From the NCBI RefSeq assembly GCF_000421545.1, contig NZ_ATXF01000005.1, forward strand, positions 434,001 through 498,000: 64,000 nt of DNA. Reading direction: 5' to 3'. Origin of the DNA: Agromyces italicus DSM 16388 (lineage in GTDB: Bacteria; Actinomycetota; Actinomycetes; Actinomycetales; Microbacteriaceae). The notes below the pieces were generated by a model, which was not told the origin of the DNA, did not search any database, and saw nothing but the letters and a program-made list of their open reading frames with translations. Within the stretch, counting starts at the first letter, position 1, and each line of letters begins with the position of its first letter. The translations under genes were made by a program, and so were the position numbers. This document shows positions 15,055 to 22,633 of the stretch, piece after piece.

Positions 15055-16259
15055 TGACCTCACCCCGCACCTCCCCACCCCCCGGTCCGGCCGGCCCCGC
15101 TCCTCACCCCGGAGCGTTTCGGGGGTCGATTCCCGCAACTTCGGAGGGCTCGAACCCGTCGAACTTGCGGGAAAGCACCCCCGGAACGGATGGGCGCGGG
15201 GGCGCGGGGGCGCGGGGCGCGGGCGCACGCACGCTCCTGTGGGGCGTCGGGCTCGGGGCGGCGCTCGTGGTCTCGGTCGTCGTCGCCGTCACGATCGGGC
15301 CTGCGGCCCTTTCACCGGCCGACGTGCTCGCGAGCGTCGCCGCGCATCTCGGGTTCGGCGAGGCCACCCTCTCGCCGCTCCGCGACGGCATCGTCTGGCA
15401 ACTGCGCATGCCGCGGGTGCTCACCGCCGCGGCGGTCGGCGCGGGCCTCGCGCTCTGCGGCGCGGTACTGCAGGCGGTCACCCGAAACCCGCTCGCCGAC
15501 CCGTACCTGCTCGGCCTCTCGTCGGGCGCCTCGGTCGGGGCGGTCGTCGTGCTGGTGCTGGGGTGGTCGCTCGTGCTGCCGCTCGCCGCCTTCGCGGGTG
15601 CGATCGTCGCCCTGCTCGCGACGCTCGGGCTCGCGCTCGGTGCGGGCCGGGCGGGCGGCGCTGCCGGCACGACCGGCGCTCGCCTCTCGCCGACGGCGAC
15701 CGTGCTCGCCGGCATCGCCGTGTCGAGCGTGTTCGGCGCGATCACGAGCCTCGTCATCTTCTGGAGTGCGACGAACGACAGCTACCGCGAGATCCTCAAC
15801 TGGCTGCTCGGCTCGCTGTCGGGCACCGACTGGGTGTCGGTCGCGATCGCGGGCGGCGCGTTCCTGGTCGTCGGGATGCCGCTGCTCGCGAGCGCCCGCA
15901 CCCTCGACGCCTTCGCGGTCGGCGAGTCGGGGGCCGCAGCGCTCGGCGTGAACGTCGCCCGCAGTCGGGTGCTGCTGCTCGGCGGCACCGCGCTGCTCAC
16001 CGGCGCTCTCGTCTCGGTGAGCGGCTCGATCGGCTTCGTCGGGCTCGTGCTGCCCCACGCCGTGCGGCTCGTGACGGGGCCCGGCCACCGGGCGCTGCTG
16101 CCGCTGTCGACGCTCGCGGGCGCGATCTTCCTCGTCTGGGCCGACACGGGCGCCCGCACGCTGTTCGATCCGCGTGAGCTGCCCGTCGGCATCCTCACCG
16201 CCCTCATCGGCGGCCCGGTGTTCGCCTGGCTGCTGCTGCGCCGAAGGAGCCTTGCATGA
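15054..16259 (+). CDS. Permease of the proposed F420-0 ABC importer (FecCD family)
   Basis: A 401-residue polytopic permease of the FecCD/BtuC family. The ATG overlaps the binding-protein stop (TGATG). After an unusually long cytoplasmic N-terminus of about 60 residues rich in Pro, Gly and Ser come about ten membrane helices. Family hallmarks include WQLRMPRVLTAAAVGAGLAL, GAVLQAVTRNPLADPYLLG, and GFVGLVLPHAVRLVTGP. The N-terminal extension contains a 72-base palindromic repeat read in frame (15116-15187). It would form the pore with the ATPase that follows at a 4-base overlap. Confidence 0.85.
   Translation: MTSPRTSPPPGPAGPAPHPGAFRGSIPATSEGSNPSNLRESTPGTDGRGGAGARGAGARTLLWGVGLGAALVVSVVVAVTIGPAALSPADVLASVAAHLGFGEATLSPLRDGIVWQLRMPRVLTAAAVGAGLALCGAVLQAVTRNPLADPYLLGLSSGASVGAVVVLVLGWSLVLPLAAFAGAIVALLATLGLALGAGRAGGAAGTTGARLSPTATVLAGIAVSSVFGAITSLVIFWSATNDSYREILNWLLGSLSGTDWVSVAIAGGAFLVVGMPLLASARTLDAFAVGESGAAALGVNVARSRVLLLGGTALLTGALVSVSGSIGFVGLVLPHAVRLVTGPGHRALLPLSTLAGAIFLVWADTGARTLFDPRELPVGILTALIGGPVFAWLLLRRRSLA
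15116..15187. repeat. 72-base palindrome embedded in the permease N-terminus
   Basis: The first 28 bases and the last 28 bases are inverted copies with 23 matches. The element length is a multiple of three, so the frame is kept, and it encodes low-complexity residues before the first membrane helix. Confidence 0.75.
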
Positions 16260-17089
16260 GCCTCGATCTCTCGCGGGTGCGGTTCGACCGCGCCGGACGC
16301 ACGATCATCGACGGCGTCGACGCGACCATGCCGAACGGCGCCCTCACGGCGCTCGTCGGCCCGAACGGGGCAGGCAAGTCGACTCTCCTGCACCTCGTCG
16401 CCGCGATCGAACACGCCGATGCGGGCGAGCTCGACCTCGATGGCCGCCCGATCGCCCGGATGCGGCGCCGCGACCGCGCCCGGCTCGTCGCCCTCGCCGA
16501 GCAGCAGGCCGAGGTCGACCCGCAGCTCGGCGTGCTCGCCGCGGTGCTCATCGGACGCACCCCGCACCTCGGCGCCTTCGCCGCGGCCGGTGAGCACGAC
16601 CATGCCGTCGCCGAACGCTCGCTCGCCGCGGTCGGCGCCCTCGAGTTCGCGCCGCGCCCGATCGGCTCGCTCTCGGGCGGCGAGCGGCAGCGGGTCACCC
16701 TCGCCCGCGCCCTCGCCCAGGAGCCCGAGCTGCTGCTCGTCGACGAGCCCACCAACCACCTCGACCTCTCGGCCCAGCTGACCGCGCTCGAGCTGCTCGC
16801 CGGGCTCGCCCGCGACGGGCTCACCGTCGTCGCCGCGCTGCACGACCTTTCGCACGCGGCGGCGTACGCCGACCACGTGATCGTGCTCGCGGCCGGACGC
16901 GTGGTCGCCGCGGGCGACCCCCGGGAGGTGCTCACGGCCGAACTCGTCGAGCGGGTCTACGGCGTACGGGCCGAGGTCATCGAGCACCCGCTGACGGGGC
17001 GGCCGCTCATCGCGGTCGCGGCACCGGCGGCCTCGTCGCTCGCACCGACGGCCGCCGCTGGCGCCGCCGTCGCCCAGACCCGGGCCTGA
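16256..17089 (+). CDS. ATP-binding protein of the proposed F420-0 ABC importer
   Basis: A 277-residue FecE-like ATPase. Walker A GPNGAGKST is at residues 35-43, the signature is LSGGERQRVTLARAL, Walker B ends in LLLVDEPTNHLD, and the switch histidine is in ALHDLSHA. It overlaps the permease gene by 4 bases, completing the binding protein-permease-ATPase cassette. The C-terminal 25 residues are Ala-rich and merge at the DNA level into GAGCCC/GAGCCAC microsatellites. It energises uptake of the same ligand as the two genes before it. Confidence 0.88.
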   Translation: MSLDLSRVRFDRAGRTIIDGVDATMPNGALTALVGPNGAGKSTLLHLVAAIEHADAGELDLDGRPIARMRRRDRARLVALAEQQAEVDPQLGVLAAVLIGRTPHLGAFAAAGEHDHAVAERSLAAVGALEFAPRPIGSLSGGERQRVTLARALAQEPELLLVDEPTNHLDLSAQLTALELLAGLARDGLTVVAALHDLSHAAAYADHVIVLAAGRVVAAGDPREVLTAELVERVYGVRAEVIEHPLTGRPLIAVAAPAASSLAPTAAAGAAVAQTRA

Positions 17090-17153
17090 GCCCGAGCCCG
17101 AGCCCGAGCCAGAGCCACGAGCCACGAGCCACGAGCCACGAGCCGAGCCCGAG
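17090..17153. repeat. Microsatellite, GAGCCC and CACGAGC units
   Basis: Starting at the stop codon of the ATPase gene, the sequence consists of several GAGCCC hexamers, then about four GAGCCAC heptamers, then GAGCCC again. It is a simple-sequence tract prone to slippage; no gene is visible in 17090-17298 apart from the promoter of the next gene. Confidence 0.85.
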
Positions 17154-17298
17154 CGCACGCCCCGCCCCGCCTGCGCCGCCACTCCCTCGGGGATCACCAC
17201 GATCTCGGATCGAACCACCCCCTCGCCCCCGTAACCGTGGCGAACGCCGAAGTTGTGGCGGGGCAGCGCGCGCGCCCGCCCGGGCGTAGCATCGGGGC

Positions 17299-17796
17299 AT
17301 GTCACCGATCCAGACCGGCCCGCTGCCGACGATCGAGTGGATCGCCGCCGAGTTCCTGCACAACGCCCGCCGCGGGCGGCGTCTCGTGGCGGTCGACGGC
17401 GGTGACCCCGTGGCATCCGCCCGGGTCGCCGACGAACTCGCCGAGGTGATCGCCGCGCGCGGCGAACGCGACGAGACCGGCACGAGCGTCGTGCGCCGCA
17501 GCCTCGGCGGGGTCGACGAGGCGACTCTGCGCACCGAGCTCGTCGAGCCGTTCCGGGCGGGCGAGTTGCCCGGCGCAGAGGACCCCGACACCGTGCTCGT
17601 CGTCGACGGGCAGCACCTGCTCGACGACGCGGTGCGCGGTGTCTGGCACTTCTCGGTGTGGACACTCGCGGGCGACGAACTGCCCCACTCCGGGGCATCC
17701 GTCATCGTCGATGTGACCGACCCGGCGATGCCGACGCGCTCCTACTACGACTTCTGCGCGATCCCGCCGAGCGTGAACCGGCCGGGGCTGCACTGA
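17299..17796 (+). CDS. Uridine-kinase-like protein with degenerate P-loop
   Basis: A 165-residue cytoplasmic protein. The order of strands and motifs (LVAVDGGDPVASARVADELAE, then TVLVVDGQHLLD, then the C-terminal YYDFCAIPP) recalls the small P-loop kinase-like family related to uridine kinase. The Walker A lysine region (GxxxxGKT) is replaced by GGDPVASAR, so ATP binding is doubtful. A TAGCAT box lies 6 bases before the ATG, the pattern of a leaderless transcript. It faces the decayed MerR gene tail to tail. No function can be assigned with confidence. Confidence 0.6.
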   Translation: MSPIQTGPLPTIEWIAAEFLHNARRGRRLVAVDGGDPVASARVADELAEVIAARGERDETGTSVVRRSLGGVDEATLRTELVEPFRAGELPGAEDPDTVLVVDGQHLLDDAVRGVWHFSVWTLAGDELPHSGASVIVDVTDPAMPTRSYYDFCAIPPSVNRPGLH

Positions 17797-17872
17797 GCCG
17801 CGCTGCGCCGAGTCCTCGACGTCCGGACTACCCGCCGGTGTCGCCTCGGCGTTGAGCCGACCGAACCCGCCC

Positions 17873-18582
17873 TCACGCCGAAGCGCCTCCGGCCGGGCCG
17901 AGGTCGATCGCGCGCTGCAACGCGGTCGACGCCTCGAACAACGCCCGTGAGCGCGCGACGATGCTCTCTCCTCGCGGTCGGCGAGGTGCATCTCGGCGGC
18001 CTCCTCGCGAAGCGACGGCAGCAGTTCGCGCAACGGCGGGATGCGGTTGCCTGCCCGTCGCAGCTGGTGCACGAGCCGCGCGTCGAGCACGTCGGCCGGC
18101 GCGTAGCTGCGTTCGCGGTTCGGCCCTCGGTTCGGGGCGAGCAGCCCCTCGTCCTCCCAGTGCCGCAGCGTCGACGTCCGGAGTCCCAGGGCATCGGCGA
18201 GCTCGCCGATCGTCATCGTGTCGCCCGGGAGTACCGGATCGACGAGCTCGTCGCGGATCGCCTCGACCGCCCGCCGAGCGAGTCCCTGTTCCTCGCGCTC
18301 GCGGTGCAGCCCGGCGTGCGCGGACTACCCCGACGAGCCCCGGCCGGGCTCGGCGAGGGGGTGTTCCGGGACGATGTCGACGCCGGACGACGCGGGCAGG
18401 AACCGGTAGGCGACCCGGCCCTCCGCGACATCGTGCAACCGCGCCCCGCCTACGTCCGTCTCGGCTGGGTCGCCGTCGTGCCGCCGGGCGAACGCTCGGC
18501 CGGTGCGCTGCACGGCTTGCTCCGCCACCCGCACGCTGCGGCGAAGCGCCGCTGGGAGCGCCGCCGCGCCTGAGTCGCGCAA
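17873..18582 (-). pseudogene. MerR-like transcriptional regulator, broken by a stop and a frameshift
   Basis: One reading frame runs from 18582, is interrupted by a TAG at 18325-18327 and continues in the same frame into a MerR-type DNA-binding domain (MTIGELADALGLRTSTLRHW, then EDEGLLAP). After the EMHLADREE segment the frame fails near 17964-17973, where an AG-dinucleotide run appears expanded. In the next frame the natural-looking C-terminus SIVARSRALFEASTALQRAI resumes and stops at 17873. The N-terminal half is unassigned. The domain from 18216 alone could still be expressed as a short DNA-binding protein. Sequencing error in the AG run cannot be excluded, but the amber codon is independent of it. 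Confidence 0.7.
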
Positions 18583-18609
18583 GGCAGACGGCCGCCCGGC
18601 CGCCCCCGC

Positions 18610-19635
18610 CTACCTCGCCCGCAGCCGAGGCGCGAGGTCGCGCTCGAACAGTTCGAGGAACCGGCGCTGGTCGCCGCCCGGTGCGTGGAACACGAGGTGG
18701 TTGAAGCCCCAGTCGATGTACTGGCCGATCTCGGCGACGACGGCATCGGGGTCGGTGCCGACGATCCAGCGCTTGGCGATCACGTCGATCGGCAGGGCGT
18801 CGGCGGCGCGCTCCATCTCGACGGGGTCGGTGATGTCGTGCTTCTGCTCCTTCGAGAGCGACAGCGGCGACCAGAACCGGGTGTTGTCGAGGGCCGTGTC
18901 GAGATCCTCCTCGTACGACAGCTTGATCTCGATCATGCGGTCGTACTCGTCGAAGGCGCGGCCGTCGTCGCGGGCGGCGAGACCCTCGCGAACGGCCGGC
19001 ATGAGCTGGTCGACATACAGCGAAGCGCCCTTGCCCGAGGTGCAGATGAAGCCGTCGCCCGCGCGCCCGGCGTACTTCGCCACCTGCGGCCCGCCGGCCG
19101 CGATGTACACCGGCACACCGCCTGAGGGCCGGTCGTAGATCGAGGCGTCGTGCGTCGAGTAGTACTCGCCCTCGAAGCTGACCTGGCCCTGGTCGTTCCA
19201 GAGCGCGCGCATCAGTCGCACCGATTCGCGCAGGCGCGCGTAGCGCTCGCGGAACTCCGGCCACTCCTGCTCGCCCGCTCCCTGGAAGCCGGTCGCGATC
19301 TCGTTGAGCGCCTCGCCCGAGCCGAAGCCGGCGATGATGCGCTCGGGGTAGAGCACGCCGAGCGAGGCGAACGCCTGCGCGAGCACCGCCGGGTTGTAGC
19401 GGAACGTCGGCGTCATCACGCTCGTGCCGATCTTCACGGTCGAGGTGCGCTCGCCGACCGCGGCCATCCACGCGAGCGAGAACGGCGCGTGCCCGCCGGT
19501 GTGCCGCCACGGCTGGAAGTGGTCGCTCGTGAACACCGACTCCATGCCGTGCCCTTCGGCCGCGACGGCGATCTCGACGAGCTCGCGCGGGTCGAACTGC
19601 TCGGCGCTGGCCTTGTATCCGAGGGTGAGGGTCAT
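18610..19635 (-). CDS. fgd: F420-dependent glucose-6-phosphate dehydrogenase
   Basis: The 341-residue protein matches the FGD family along its whole length: [17 protein letters not shown] at the N-terminus, [18 protein letters not shown] with the active-site His39 and Trp43, [14 protein letters not shown] with the conserved glutamate, [20 protein letters not shown], and [24 protein letters not shown] at the end. It oxidises glucose 6-phosphate and reduces F420, so it supplies F420H2 to the LLM enzymes. The ATG overlaps the cofC stop codon by 4 bases. It is the last gene of operon 3, under operator C. Confidence is high because the similarity to mycobacterial Fgd1 is very close. Confidence 0.93.
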   Translation of the reverse strand: MTLTLGYKASAEQFDPRELVEIAVAAEGHGMESVFTSDHFQPWRHTGGHAPFSLAWMAAVGERTSTVKIGTSVMTPTFRYNPAVLAQAFASLGVLYPERIIAGFGSGEALNEIATGFQGAGEQEWPEFRERYARLRESVRLMRALWNDQGQVSFEGEYYSTHDASIYDRPSGGVPVYIAAGGPQVAKYAGRAGDGFICTSGKGASLYVDQLMPAVREGLAARDDGRAFDEYDRMIEIKLSYEEDLDTALDNTRFWSPLSLSKEQKHDITDPVEMERAADALPIDVIAKRWIVGTDPDAVVAEIGQYIDWGFNHLVFHAPGGDQRRFLELFERDLAPRLRAR

Positions 19636-20450
19636 CTCGTGCTCCTATCGGTGGTTGAGCCTGTCGAAACTGGTTGAGCCTGTCGAAACCCGGCGTGCGG
19701 CAGCGATCCCTCGGCGAGCGCGGCGACTGCTTCCGCCGTGCGGAAGCCGACGCCGAGCCGCTGGGCGCGCTCGAGCGCCTCGACGGTATCGACGTCACGG
19801 CGCAGGCTCGCGTACGGCGCGCCGCCCGCGAGGTCGGCGAAGCCGGCCTCCCGATGCCGGGCCGCCGACTGCTCGCCGAAGGCGGGGCGCATGGGCACCC
19901 CCTCCGCAGCGGTCGCGAGCGTCGTGCCGGTTCCGTCGGCGTCGGCGATGAAGGCGAGCGGATGCCGCGACGCGGCCTCGAGGGCGAACTCGAGCTCGCT
20001 CGTGCGAAGCGAGGGCAGGTCGCCGAGCAGCACCGCGACGGGGGCGAGCGCTCGCGTGCGGGCGTGGTCGATGCCCGCGTCGATCGCGGCGGTCAACCCG
20101 CCGGCCGCCGACCCGCCGCCGGTCGGCTCGCCGGCATCGACCCCGGGCTCGCCGGCCGCCGGTTCGCGCACGAGCTCGACCCCGTCGGCCATCGGCGAGC
20201 CGAGGTCGATCTCGCCCGTGACGACCACGATGCGGCTGACGTTGCGCGCTGCGCGCGCGGCCGTGATCGTATCGAGGGCGAACGCCCGGGCGAGCGCGGC
20301 GCGGGCGGCCGCGGGCACCGCGGGGCCGAGCCGGCTCTTCGCGGCGGCGAACGCCTTCACCGGGATGACGACGACCCAGCGGGCCGACTCCGCGGCGGGC
20401 ACGGCCGGCGGGCTCGACTCGGCCGCGGCATCCCTGTCGATCTCGCTCAT
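19632..20450 (-). CDS. cofC: 2-phospho-L-lactate/phosphoenolpyruvate guanylyltransferase (CofC/FbiD)
   Basis: A 272-residue nucleotidyltransferase; the ATG at 20448-20450 overlaps the stop of the upstream LLM gene by 4 bases. The N-terminal [17 protein letters not shown] motif, the [10 protein letters not shown] core and [12 protein letters not shown] are characteristic. The enzyme joins GTP to phospholactate or phosphoenolpyruvate, and the product is used to build F420-0 from Fo. The last 15 or so residues ([12 protein letters not shown] and the following tail) are encoded by two tandem copies of a 19-base intergenic repeat and are probably not part of the fold. The same DNA holds the ribosome-binding site of fgd. 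Confidence 0.88.
   Translation of the reverse strand: MSEIDRDAAAESSPPAVPAAESARWVVVIPVKAFAAAKSRLGPAVPAAARAALARAFALDTITAARAARNVSRIVVVTGEIDLGSPMADGVELVREPAAGEPGVDAGEPTGGGSAAGGLTAAIDAGIDHARTRALAPVAVLLGDLPSLRTSELEFALEAASRHPLAFIADADGTGTTLATAAEGVPMRPAFGEQSAARHREAGFADLAGGAPYASLRRDVDTVEALERAQRLGVGFRTAEAVAALAEGSLPHAGFRQAQPVSTGSTTDRSTR
19652..19689. repeat. Two tandem 19-base repeats forming the cofC 3' end
   Basis: TGGTTGAGCCTGTCGAAAC occurs twice without a gap (19652-19670, 19671-19689). Read in the cofC direction, the two identical copies fall in different frames and encode FRQAQP and VSTGST. Confidence 0.9.
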
Positions 20451-21445
20451 GCCCGCAGCCCCGGCAGCACCTCGCGGCCGAAGACCTCGATCCACTCGGC
20501 CTGGTTGCGGCCGACGTTGTGCAGGTAGATGCGGTCGAAGCCGAGGTCGAGGTGCCGCTGGATCTCGGCGCGGTGCCGGTCGGGGTCGGCCGAGACGACC
20601 ATGCGCCCGTCGAAATCCTCGGGTCGCACGGTGCGGGCGAGCTGCTCGAACTCGAACGGCGAGCGGATGTCGCTGCGTCCGAAGCGCATGCCCGCGATGG
20701 GCCACTCGGTGAGGGCGTTGCGCATCGCGTCTTCGTCGCTCGCGGCCCATGAGAGGTGCAGTTGCAGGATCTTCGGCATGCGTCGCATGTCGCGGCCGCC
20801 GTCGCGCGCCCCGTCGGCGAACCGCGCGAGCAGCGCGTCGAGGCGCTCGGCGGGGCCGCTCGTCGTGATCAGTCCGTCGGCGACTCGACCGGCGCGGCGC
20901 GCGGTCACGGGGCCGGCTGTGGCGACGTACACCTCGGGGGCGACGGGCGGCATGGTCCAGAGGCGAGTGGTCTCGAGCCTGAAGCTCGGCCCGGCGTGCC
21001 GCACGTCGCGCCCGGCGATCGACGCGGCGAAGAGCTTCTTGATGAGCTCGACGGCCTCGAACATGCGATTGATCCGGTCGGGAGCCTCGGGCCAGTACTG
21101 GCCGACGATGTGCTCGTTGACCGCTTCGCCCGAACCGATGCCGAGCCAGTGCCGCCCCGGGTACATCGACGCGAGGGTCGCACTCGCCTGAGCGACGACG
21201 GCGGGGTGGGTGCGGAAGGTCGGGGTCGTCACGCCGGGGCCGAAGTCGCCGCGGGTGCGTTCGGCGAGGGCGCCGAGCACGCTCCACACGTGGGAGGACT
21301 GGCCGAGCCTGGGCGTCCACGGCTGGAAGTGGTCGGTCGCCATGACCCCGGTGAACCCGTGCTGTTCGGCGAGCGCGGCGAGCGCCACAGCCTCGGCGGG
21401 GGGAAACTGTTCGAGCATCGCGGCGTAACCGATGTGCACTGACAC
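20447..21445 (-). CDS. FGD-like F420-dependent LLM oxidoreductase (TIGR03557-like)
   Basis: A 332-residue luciferase-like protein related to Fgd. It keeps the F420-binding and catalytic pattern TDHFQPW (His39, Trp43) and GIGSGEAVNEH, but lacks the sugar-phosphate-binding segments of Fgd such as [11 protein letters not shown]. It is therefore likely to use F420 with another substrate. It is the first gene of operon 3, ahead of cofC and fgd, so enzyme, cofactor synthesis and cofactor reduction are transcribed together. Operator C (TGGATCCA core) lies about 80 bases upstream of its ATG. The substrate is unknown. Confidence 0.87.
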   Translation of the reverse strand: MSVHIGYAAMLEQFPPAEAVALAALAEQHGFTGVMATDHFQPWTPRLGQSSHVWSVLGALAERTRGDFGPGVTTPTFRTHPAVVAQASATLASMYPGRHWLGIGSGEAVNEHIVGQYWPEAPDRINRMFEAVELIKKLFAASIAGRDVRHAGPSFRLETTRLWTMPPVAPEVYVATAGPVTARRAGRVADGLITTSGPAERLDALLARFADGARDGGRDMRRMPKILQLHLSWAASDEDAMRNALTEWPIAGMRFGRSDIRSPFEFEQLARTVRPEDFDGRMVVSADPDRHRAEIQRHLDLGFDRIYLHNVGRNQAEWIEVFGREVLPGLRA

Positions 21446-21520
21446 TCCTCCATCCTCCCTGCTCGGCGAGGCGCCGTCACCTCGACGGTGCGAGCCACGC
21501 TCACCTCGCCTTCATTCTTC

Positions 21521-21538
21521 CGGATACTGGATCCAAAA
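21521..21538. promoter_or_regulatory. GntR-type operator C (GGATACTGGATCCAAAA)
   Basis: The site holds the 8-base palindrome TGGATCCA at 21528-21535 plus a GGATAC half-site, upstream of operon 3. On the other strand it reads TTTTGGATCCAGTATCC, which shares TTTTGGATCCAG with site D. Confidence 0.65.
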
Positions 21539-21555
21539 CGCAAGCGGCCGCCCCG

Positions 21556-21598
21556 CCTCCCTCGCCCGCCCGCTCGCCCGCCCGCCCGCCCGCCCGAC
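21556..21598. repeat. CGCC-type microsatellite
   Basis: Successive CTCGCCCGCC and CGCC units form a 40-base simple-sequence tract between operator C and the long palindrome. Confidence 0.8.
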
Positions 21599-21608
21599 CG
21601 CGATGCCA

Positions 21609-21673
21609 CACGTGATGTCGCACGAATTGTCGCCGTCCGCCCGGGGTGACGACAGTTCGCGCGACATCACGTG
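21609..21673. repeat. 65-base palindrome
   Basis: CACGTGATGTCGC (21609-21621) is the exact inverted copy of GCGACATCACGTG (21661-21673), and the inner 11-base arms match at 9 positions. It lies directly downstream of the GntR gene and may act as its terminator. Confidence 0.8.
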
Positions 21674-21698
21674 CGCGAAGAGGGTGGGCGGGCGTCGG

Positions 21699-22451
21699 TC
21701 AGTGGCGCAAGGGGGCGCCCGCCGTCGCGCCGGGCTCGCCCGCCACGAGCAGCTCGAGCACCGCGTCGCGCACCCGCTCGAGGTGCGAGCGCAGCACGCC
21801 GCTCGCGTGCTCGACGTCGCCGCCCTCGACGGCGGCGATGAGTTCTTCGTGCGAATGGCCGTGCTCGGCACCGCCGACGAGGCGCCAGCCGAGCACGTAG
21901 CGGCCGACCTTGAGGCGCAACTGCTCGATCATCTCCCAGAGCACCGGGCGGTGCGCCGCGTCGTAGAGCTCGGCGTAGAACTCCGTGCGGGCGTCCACGA
22001 AGTCGGCGCCCTCCTCCTCGGCGTCGGCGGTACGGCCGAGTTCACGCAGGCGGGCGATGCGCTCGGGGGTCATCTCGGCCATCGAGAGACGCAACGCCTC
22101 GACCTCGAGCAGCGTGCGGATGCCGTAGACCTCGCGCGCCTGATCGGCGGAGAGCGACTTCACGACGGCGCCGCGGCGTTCGTGGAACTCGACGAGCCCG
22201 TCGGCCTCGAGCTGGATGAGCGCCGAGCGCACCGGCAGCCGTGAGACGCCGATCGACTCGGCGAGGGTCTCCTGCCGCAGCCTCTGCCCGGGCGGCAGCG
22301 TGCCGGTGAGAATGGCGTCCTTCAGGATGTCGTAGACCATCACTCCGACCGAGCGGTACCCGGTCTGGTGCTTGCCCGCCAGTTGCTGCAGTGCGGCGGC
22401 GTCGAGCCCGGCGCCCGAGGCGCGGCCTGCAGGGACGGTGAGTTCACTCAT
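21699..22451 (-). CDS. GntR-family regulator of the FCD subfamily
   Basis: A 250-residue regulator, starting at the ATG at 22449-22451; a longer frame would start at TTG and would cover operator D. Residues about 30-100 form the winged helix (MVYDILKDAILTGTLPPGQR, then LRQETLAESIGVSRLPVRSA and LEADGLVEFHERRGAVV). Residues about 110-240 form the all-helical FCD ligand-binding domain, with typical metal/ligand-contact histidines such as AAHRPVLWE and HSHEEL. Site D lies 40 bases upstream of the start, so it probably regulates itself. Identical cores upstream of three operons make it the candidate regulator of the F420-linked regulon. The inducer is probably the pathway substrate. Confidence 0.87.
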   Translation of the reverse strand: MSELTVPAGRASGAGLDAAALQQLAGKHQTGYRSVGVMVYDILKDAILTGTLPPGQRLRQETLAESIGVSRLPVRSALIQLEADGLVEFHERRGAVVKSLSADQAREVYGIRTLLEVEALRLSMAEMTPERIARLRELGRTADAEEEGADFVDARTEFYAELYDAAHRPVLWEMIEQLRLKVGRYVLGWRLVGGAEHGHSHEELIAAVEGGDVEHASGVLRSHLERVRDAVLELLVAGEPGATAGAPLRH

Positions 22452-22490
22452 GCCAACCGAATGTATCGGAAGAACGCAGACCCGCACAGC

Positions 22491-22504
22491 TTCTGGATCC
22501 AAAA
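22491..22504. promoter_or_regulatory. GntR-type operator D (TTCTGGATCCAAAA)
   Basis: Contains the TGGATCCA palindrome at 22494-22501, just upstream of the GntR gene. The position fits autoregulation. Confidence 0.65.
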
Positions 22505-22633
22505 GCCCGGACCGTCGCCCCCCGTTCGAGGACCCCCCGTTCGATGTAACTCGGACCGGGGCTGTCGGGCGGGGTCGCCCGAGAATACCCTTCGGCGTGA
22601 AGCGACCGTTGATGAGTTCAGGGGGACACGATC

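Noticed and set aside
21609..21673. CRISPR-like or integron-like repeat
   Set aside because: It is a single palindrome without spaced copies, and no cas or integrase gene is present.
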